From Methanospirillum sp. (GTDB taxonomy: Archaea; Halobacteriota; Methanomicrobia; Methanomicrobiales; Methanospirillaceae): 9,667 bases of DNA. A program made the position numbers and the translations under genes. Below, piece by piece: positions 1 through 4,674 of the stretch. Numbering within the stretch: position 1 is the first letter of the stretch; each line of letters begins with the position of its first letter. The stretch is from positions 1 to 9,667 of the forward strand of contig JAQVIE010000026.1 in assembly GCA_028695895.1 (NCBI GenBank). Reading direction: 5' to 3'. The notes under the pieces were generated by a model. It searched no databases. It worked only from the letters and a program-made list of their open reading frames with translations, and had not been told where the DNA came from.

Positions 1-1
1 C

Positions 2-964
2 GAGGCCCCTGAGCTTCTCACAACCCGGTTTACCATTGATGAAGTGAAAGCAAAACTGAAAGGGTATGATGTCGGAACACATGATGCCATACTGGTCTGT
101 GCAGGCCTTGGAGGAGGACTGGTAAGCCTTGTTCCACATCTTGTTTCAATCATCAGGGAGACGATGTTTGAACCGGTTTTTGCCCTGGTCACCATACCAG
201 CCGAAGATGAAGGAGAAACGCGGCTTGTCAGGGCAATGAAAAACCTGCAGATGATAAAGCCCCTTGTTGACGGGATAATCATTTTTGATAACCAGCTCTG
301 GCTTGATAAGGTGCAGGGAGAGATGGCTGAAATAACCCTTAAAAAGCCGGCAACGCTTTCAGAAAAGTTCTGGCTCCCGGGAACTGCTGAAAAGATAAAA
401 ACAAATCCATATGATCTTGTAAACCGGCATATTGCAAGAAGAATCCGGCTGCTGGTCCATGCTGGTGAGATACAAAAAAATACCCCGCAGACGGTTCTTG
501 ACTCGCGGGAGATATTAAATACGATTACCGGGATGTCTTTAATCACAATCGGGTTGTCAGAAGAAGAACTTCCTGATCATGGTGGAATAGGTATTTTCAG
601 GCAACGTGATGAGTCCCGTGTAGGCAGGCAGGAGCGTGCTGCAAGGATAGTCAAGCTTGCAGAAAAAGCAGCATTCCGAGATATATCATCTTATTGTGAT
701 TTTACAACCGCAAAGAAGGCCCTTGTTCTGTTATCCGGACCAGAAGAAGAGCTCTCTATGAAAGGGTTCATGGCAGTCAGGAAATGGATAGATGAGAGTA
801 TAAGCGGGTTTGAAATGAGGGCTGGTGATATTCCGGTTTCATCCAGACAGGCAGGCAGGGTTTCGGTTCTTATTCTTTTTTCAGGTCTGAAGACGGTCAC
901 GAGGGTTCAGGAACTTTATGAGCGTTTTGGGAAAGAAGAAAGAAAAGAGCAGGGAATAACCTGA
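2..964 (+). CDS. FtsZ/tubulin-family protein, noncanonical (5' end outside the window)
   Basis: The frame is open from base 2 to the TGA at 962-964, so the gene starts before the window; a GTG at 44 is internal. About 320 residues are visible. The order of elements follows FtsZ: a strand and T4 loop (AGLGGGLVSL, bases 101-130), a VTIPAEDEG segment matching FtsZ VTKPF-x-EG, a VDGIIIFDNQLWL segment matching VDTLIVIPNDRLL, a T7-like VLDSREIL (494-517), then the C-terminal domain (GGIGIF, A-rich helix, final beta strands). The missing part should carry the T1 loop. The T4 signature GGGTGTG is replaced by GGGLVSL, and the second T7 aspartate appears to be Glu. About 25-30 extra residues lie between the NDRLL-like segment and T7. 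This is therefore a divergent FtsZ-like protein that may bind or hydrolyse GTP poorly. It converges on dut with a 30-bp gap. Family assignment is by motif order; the cellular role is unknown. Confidence 0.75.
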   Translation, partial: EAPELLTTRFTIDEVKAKLKGYDVGTHDAILVCAGLGGGLVSLVPHLVSIIRETMFEPVFALVTIPAEDEGETRLVRAMKNLQMIKPLVDGIIIFDNQLWLDKVQGEMAEITLKKPATLSEKFWLPGTAEKIKTNPYDLVNRHIARRIRLLVHAGEIQKNTPQTVLDSREILNTITGMSLITIGLSEEELPDHGGIGIFRQRDESRVGRQERAARIVKLAEKAAFRDISSYCDFTTAKKALVLLSGPEEELSMKGFMAVRKWIDESISGFEMRAGDIPVSSRQAGRVSVLILFSGLKTVTRVQELYERFGKEERKEQGIT

Positions 965-994
965 TCCCCGGCCCTGAACAAATCATTAAAATCA

Positions 995-1432
995 TTATCG
1001 TGCTGTTACAACTCCGTGACTGTCCTGGTACCTCCCGGAATATCCTTCACCTGGCAAATCTACCTGCTGAAAGACCATCTGAATTATTCTGTCACCTTCA
1101 AGCACTGAAACATTATCTGACCCGCAATTATACAGGCACAATGTGAGGTGTCCACGAAATCCGGGATCAACAAAACCGCCACTAATAAAAATTCCGCGCC
1201 TTGCATAAGAAGAACGGCAACGAAGCGTTGCTGCAATGTCAACTGGCAGTTCAATCCATTCCTTGCTGGCAAGAAGCGTCATCATATTCTTATTGATTAT
1301 AGCAGGTTCTGATGCACGCAGATCGTAAGAAGCTGGCTGCTGACTCTCTTCAGCATAGGGGTTGATAATTATCCCTCCGTCTTCAGGCGGGACTGTAAGA
1401 AGGGTCTTTATTGACCTTGATGATAGTATCAT
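995..1432 (-). CDS. dut: dUTPase of the archaeal DCD/DUT family
   Basis: The protein has 145 residues. Members of this family hydrolyse dUTP to dUMP and pyrophosphate (dUTPase) or deaminate dCTP (Dcd). Family motifs are clear: YDLRA near residue 36, RSSYARRG at 73-80, FVDPGFRG at 87-94 with the presumed catalytic Asp89, YN-x-G at 101-104, and the nucleotide-closing tail SGRYQDSHG. In Dcd and bifunctional Dcd-Dut enzymes the strand after DPG-x-x-G carries the deaminase glutamate (LEF or LEI); here that position is Cys99 (TLCL). Deamination is therefore unlikely and a monofunctional dUTPase is the better call. At 145 residues it is shorter than the roughly 200-residue bifunctional enzyme of Methanocaldococcus. 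The ATG at 1432 has no Shine-Dalgarno; a TATA-like CATAAA (about 1462-1468, minus) would put transcription start a few bases upstream, giving a very short leader. The gene diverges from tRNA-Arg. Confidence 0.8.
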   Translation of the reverse strand: MILSSRSIKTLLTVPPEDGGIIINPYAEESQQPASYDLRASEPAIINKNMMTLLASKEWIELPVDIAATLRCRSSYARRGIFISGGFVDPGFRGHLTLCLYNCGSDNVSVLEGDRIIQMVFQQVDLPGEGYSGRYQDSHGVVTAR

Positions 1433-1484
1433 GACTTAAGTTGGGAGAATAAAGATTATCAGTTTATGGATTAAAATTCTGAGG
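1433..1484. promoter_or_regulatory. Divergent promoter region of dut and tRNA-Arg
   Basis: This 52-bp AT-rich spacer must hold both promoters. For dut (minus) the best TATA-like element is CATAAA, the complement of 1462-1468, which predicts a start near 1438-1440. For the tRNA (plus) the best box A-like element is AATAAAGATTAT at about 1448-1459, which predicts a start near 1480. The two elements are adjacent. No operator is evident. The element assignments are inference from spacing. Confidence 0.4.
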
Positions 1485-1556
1485 GGATCCATAGGGTAGC
1501 GGATATCCTACCGGGCTTCGGACCCGGAGACGTGGGTTCGATTCCCACTGGATCCG
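1485..1556 (+). tRNA. tRNA-Arg (anticodon TCG)
   Basis: A full cloverleaf is present. The 7-bp acceptor is GGATCCA/TGGATCC (1485-1491 with 1549-1555) and the discriminator is G1556. The anticodon stem CCGGG/CCCGG closes the loop CTTCGGA, putting TCG at 34-36 (1518-1520), which reads CGA. The T-arm is GTGGG-TTCGATT-CCCAC. The D-stem is imperfect, with a G-T pair and a T-T mismatch, although A14, G18-G19 and A21 are in place. There is no intron and no encoded CCA; the next bases are TATC. The gene converges on the repeat protein, whose stop codon lies 6 bp downstream. Confidence 0.95.
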
Positions 1557-1562
1557 TATCAT

Positions 1563-2987
1563 CTAAAGAGATCTTCTTCTTTTTACACGGCTTTTTCTGC
1601 GTGGGCGTTTTTCCTTCATGAAGAACAGGTAAAGACCTGTTCCGGTTATGAGAAGAATAAATCCAATAAATACAGGAATGAACGGAGATGTCCCGGTAGA
1701 ATTGCTGCCTGCCGTGGCTGGATTATGAAGAATGATGGTATTAGGGACTGTGTGTGTATCGGCAGGAGAGGAGTTTGGATAATATCCACCTTTTTCTGCC
1801 CTGATATGGTACATTTTTCCTTCAAGCGCCGGTAGCAGACAGGTTCCGTTCATATCTGTCTCACATATGTTCAGGGTTTCCCGGGCATCTCCCTGGAGAA
1901 ATACTGTAACATCTTTTAACGGGTTACCATGCGCATCACTGGCAAATACCTCAAGATCGGTGAACTCACTTTCAAGTACTATGATAAGTTCACCTGTCTC
2001 TTTTCCAGGTGTGAAAGACATTGTATTCTTTTTATAACCGTCACAGGTTACAACGAATTCGTACTGCCTTATCTCAAGCGCAGGTACCATCAGCCGGCCA
2101 AACTCATTGGTGTCACCAAGTAAAACTCCATCCATCCGGACAGATGCATTTGAGAGAGGTTTTTGATCCTTGTTGTATACCGAGACAAAGACGGTGGATT
2201 TTGCTTTTGTCAGTGGAAAGTCAACTACCTGGTCCTCAAACGAGATTGTCCTGATAATATGAGCAGGTTCATACCAGTCCGCAGAAATGTCAAAGATATG
2301 TTCAATATTTCTGCTGATGTTTGAGATGAGGATGCCTCTGTCATTTGTTGTTCCGGTTTTCATCCCGTCTATCTGAACATGAGCCGACTGTATGGGAAAT
2401 GAACCTGCAAAATCCAGGACACGTATCGAGATCCTGTCATGTCTTACAAGGGAGTACTGGACTGTTGATGAGTCCCCACCGGTAACAACTGTGTCATGAG
2501 CTTCCTGAAAATTGGGTGCGGTGATTTCAAGACTGTAAACCTGGTCTGCACTTAGGCCAAGATCAGCTTTTCCTTCAAATCCTGTGCGGGCATCCTGTCT
2601 GGTGCCATCCTCACCTGTTACGACAACATAGGCATCCTGGACTGGGATGAGTGTGTCTGCATCAAACACTTCCACATGAAGTGTGCTGTTCCTGACCTGG
2701 AGGGGGACCAGAATTGCAGTGTCATTAGCTGACGGTGAGCCGGTCCATTCGGTGTAACCTCCTTTCGCAACCCTGATATTTGGCTCATAACCTTCAAAAT
2801 CCAGGTTAAATGCACCATTAACATCTGTTTTACCAGCTATTTTTCCGTCTGCATAGATTATGGCTTCAGGTATAAGGACGGTCCTGTCAGACTGTTCAAA
2901 TACTATTATCATCACCGATGAGCCGGTAACAAGGCCAAATGAGAGGAACAGACATATACTAATGATACATGCAGCAGGAAAATGCAT
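1563..2987 (-). CDS. Secreted, membrane-anchored protein with five carboxypeptidase-regulatory-like/PEGA-like repeats
   Basis: From the ATG at 2987 the protein has 474 residues. A TTG 33 bp upstream (3020) would give 485, but it overlaps a TATA-like element. The N-terminus (MHFPAACIISICLFLSFGL) is a signal peptide or anchor. Five tandem beta-sandwich-like units of about 80 residues follow. Each has a strand, a proline/valine segment (IPEA, IPVQDA, IQSAHV, LSNASV, LKDVTV), a D-x-x-G turn (TDVNGAF, TNDRG, TNEFGRL, TDMNGTC) and a closing GY/Y strand. This resembles CarboxypepD_reg-like or PEGA folds, which are surface adhesion or stalk modules. Near the C-terminus is a hydrophobic span (FIPVFIGFILLITGTGLYLFF), then a strongly basic cytoplasmic tail (KEKRPRRKSRVKRRRSL), so the topology is N-out, C-in. 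Seven N-x-S/T sequons occur in the outer part. The gene lies 52 bp downstream of deoA. No enzyme motif is seen; partner and function are unknown. Confidence 0.75.
   Translation of the reverse strand: MHFPAACIISICLFLSFGLVTGSSVMIIVFEQSDRTVLIPEAIIYADGKIAGKTDVNGAFNLDFEGYEPNIRVAKGGYTEWTGSPSANDTAILVPLQVRNSTLHVEVFDADTLIPVQDAYVVVTGEDGTRQDARTGFEGKADLGLSADQVYSLEITAPNFQEAHDTVVTGGDSSTVQYSLVRHDRISIRVLDFAGSFPIQSAHVQIDGMKTGTTNDRGILISNISRNIEHIFDISADWYEPAHIIRTISFEDQVVDFPLTKAKSTVFVSVYNKDQKPLSNASVRMDGVLLGDTNEFGRLMVPALEIRQYEFVVTCDGYKKNTMSFTPGKETGELIIVLESEFTDLEVFASDAHGNPLKDVTVFLQGDARETLNICETDMNGTCLLPALEGKMYHIRAEKGGYYPNSSPADTHTVPNTIILHNPATAGSNSTGTSPFIPVFIGFILLITGTGLYLFFMKEKRPRRKSRVKRRRSL
1574..1584 (+). terminator. 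Pyrimidine/T-tract terminator of tRNA-Arg
   Basis: TTCTTCTTTTT begins 17 bases after the mature tRNA 3' end. Archaeal RNA polymerase commonly stops at short U-tracts. On the opposite strand the same bases encode part of the basic C-terminus of the convergent repeat protein. The assignment rests on position and composition. Confidence 0.4.
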
Positions 2988-3008
2988 ACCTGATATAGTG
3001 TGTTGGTG

Positions 3009-3018
3009 GTTATAGAAC
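3009..3018 (-). promoter_or_regulatory. Candidate TATA box of the repeat-protein gene
   Basis: TTCTATAACC on the minus strand is centred about 26 bases upstream of the ATG at 2987, which would give a leaderless or nearly leaderless mRNA. There is no Shine-Dalgarno at workable spacing. This favours ATG 2987 over TTG 3020. Co-transcription with deoA is also possible. Confidence 0.35.
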
Positions 3019-3039
3019 AAAAGGATGCGGGATAACCCG

Positions 3040-4590
3040 TTAATCCATGCTACGGGATCGTCCGGGTGTCCACTCCCTTATATGCGGAACACGATCTATG
3101 AGCATACCCTCAACCATTACAGGTCTGAGCGTTCTTGCTACTTCAATTGCTTTTTCAAGACGCCATTTTCTATCTGCATAAATGGTAAAAATGGGTTCTC
3201 CTTTGGAAAGGCTGGTGCCATGTTTTGCATAAAGGTAGATTCCGGCTCCATGATCTGCAGGGGCACCGGCAAGCCGTGCAATAGTGATAAGAGAATGATT
3301 GTTCAGATCTATAACATACCCGTTGGTATCTGCATTGACTGTAAAAGAGTATTCACCAGGAGTGATGTTTTCAGATCTGATACCCGGATTTCCTCCCTGG
3401 ACTTCGATGATCTCAAGGAATTTTTTTAGTGCTTTTCCTGACTGTAATATGTCCAATGCAAGATCTGCACCCTCTCCACGGTTTGCCTTTCCAGCAAGTT
3501 CCAGTGCAATTCCTGCGATAACACAGCTTTTCTGAATCAGGGAACGGGGAGAATCACTTCCTTCCAGGACACTTAGTGCCTCTTTAATCTCAAGCTTTGG
3601 ACCGATTGCCCCACCTACCGGAGCGTCGCCATATGTCAGTGCACATTCAACCCGCATATCCAGTCGTTCTCCAAGGTCGATAAACTGTCTTGCTAATCTT
3701 CTACCTTCTTCAATGGTTTTAACCTTGCAGTATTTTCCGACAGGAATGTCAATTGCAACGACATCTGCACCTACAGCAAATTTTTTGGCCATAACACTTG
3801 CGATCATCTGGCCAATCTGGTCTATCTTAAAGGGATATTCCTGGATGATTATCTTGTCATCTGCAGGCGCAATGTTTGTTGCACCACCCCATACGATAAC
3901 ACCACCGGCTTTTGTGGTCATCTCCTGGACCTTGGATGCATCAAATTCCACCGGGGCTAAAACTTCCATGAGGTCTGCTGTCCCTCCGGCTCCAGTGATT
4001 GCCCGTGAGCTTGTTTTGGGAATCAAAAGACCGCTTGCTGCGATGATGGGAACAACAATCAGTGATATCTTATTTCCAGGAACTCCACCGATTGAGTGTT
4101 TATCCACGATAGGGCCGGTATGGAAAGAGATCTGGTCTCCTGTTTCGACCATGGCACGGGTGAGGAATTCAATCTCATCCATGTCCAGGTTGTGAATGTA
4201 CGCACTTACAATAAAAGCCGTAATTTCGCTTGGAGAAAGTGTATCATGAGCGATATCTGTTACTATGGTTCTTATCTCTTCACGGGTGAGTTTCTCTCCA
4301 TCCATCTTCTTTTTTACATAATCAAGAGAAATCGGGCGATCTGCAACCCTGACCTCTACAATTTCACTTTCTGTCAGGACCAGCAGTTCATTGGTATGGT
4401 GATAAACACCGATCCGACCCTGATCAATAAGGGTGGTAGTTGTTTCCACATAGTCAGCAGTCGCCTTTCCGGTATCCGGAGAAGAGATAACTATTCGGTC
4501 GCCTGTGAGCACACCGAGCGATTTCGCATCATTCTGGTGCAGGAGAATTCCCCTGGCATCAATGTCCACAAGTCGGACGGTAAGTCTCAT
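3040..4590 (-). CDS. deoA: AMP phosphorylase
   Basis: The protein has 516 residues, close to the usual length of about 505. It phosphorolyses AMP (also CMP and UMP) to ribose-1,5-bisphosphate and free base; an isomerase can convert this to ribulose-1,5-bisphosphate for type III RuBisCO. The long N-terminal domain (residues 1-90) separates the archaeal AMP-phosphorylase group from bacterial thymidine phosphorylase. The glycosyltransferase family 3 core shows [11 protein letters not shown] (164-174), the phosphate/nucleotide loop [15 protein letters not shown] (192-206), the presumed proton-donor Asp257 in PFKIDQIG, and [11 protein letters not shown] (321-331). The C-terminal alpha/beta domain includes [15 protein letters not shown] (439-453). 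The gene sits between the surface-protein gene, 84 bp upstream on the same strand, and the repeat protein. It has its own TATA-like element and no Shine-Dalgarno, so it is probably expressed from a near-leaderless transcript. Family assignment is secure. Whether the organism uses the RuBisCO branch cannot be told from this window. Confidence 0.95.
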   Translation of the reverse strand: MRLTVRLVDIDARGILLHQNDAKSLGVLTGDRIVISSPDTGKATADYVETTTTLIDQGRIGVYHHTNELLVLTESEIVEVRVADRPISLDYVKKKMDGEKLTREEIRTIVTDIAHDTLSPSEITAFIVSAYIHNLDMDEIEFLTRAMVETGDQISFHTGPIVDKHSIGGVPGNKISLIVVPIIAASGLLIPKTSSRAITGAGGTADLMEVLAPVEFDASKVQEMTTKAGGVIVWGGATNIAPADDKIIIQEYPFKIDQIGQMIASVMAKKFAVGADVVAIDIPVGKYCKVKTIEEGRRLARQFIDLGERLDMRVECALTYGDAPVGGAIGPKLEIKEALSVLEGSDSPRSLIQKSCVIAGIALELAGKANRGEGADLALDILQSGKALKKFLEIIEVQGGNPGIRSENITPGEYSFTVNADTNGYVIDLNNHSLITIARLAGAPADHGAGIYLYAKHGTSLSKGEPIFTIYADRKWRLEKAIEVARTLRPVMVEGMLIDRVPHIREWTPGRSRSMD

Positions 4591-4613
4591 ACCGATACAT
4601 ACAGCCTTGATCC

Positions 4614-4622
4614 TATTTATGG
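4614..4622 (-). promoter_or_regulatory. TATA box of deoA
   Basis: CCATAAATA on the minus strand is centred near 4617, about 27 bases before the ATG at 4590. The predicted transcription start falls at or within a base or two of the start codon, and no Shine-Dalgarno precedes it (GTATCGGT-ATG). A leaderless mRNA is inferred. Confidence 0.55.
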
Positions 4623-4648
4623 CCGTATGATTTGTAATTTAACAAACT

Positions 4649-4658
4649 TAAAAAAAGG
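4649..4658 (-). terminator. T-tract terminator downstream of the S-layer-like gene
   Basis: On the minus strand, CCTTTTTTTAAG lies 17-26 bases after the TAA at 4675-4677. A 6-bp inverted repeat, AACAAA (4641-4646) with TTTGTT (4665-4670), flanks it. An archaeal oligo-U terminator here would separate the very highly expressed upstream gene from deoA. Confidence 0.5.
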
Positions 4659-4674
4659 TAAGATTTTGTTCTGT

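Noticed and set aside
981..998. Near-perfect 9-bp direct repeat (AATCATTAA, AATCATTAT) between the FtsZ-like gene and dut
   Set aside because: It is short and AT-rich and overlaps the dut stop codon; there is no sign of a mobile-element footprint.
3713..4195. Plus-strand open frame of 160 codons opposite deoA
   Set aside because: It is the shadow of a conserved AMP phosphorylase coding sequence; the hydrophobic look comes from reading the complement of Gly/Asp/Ile-rich codons.
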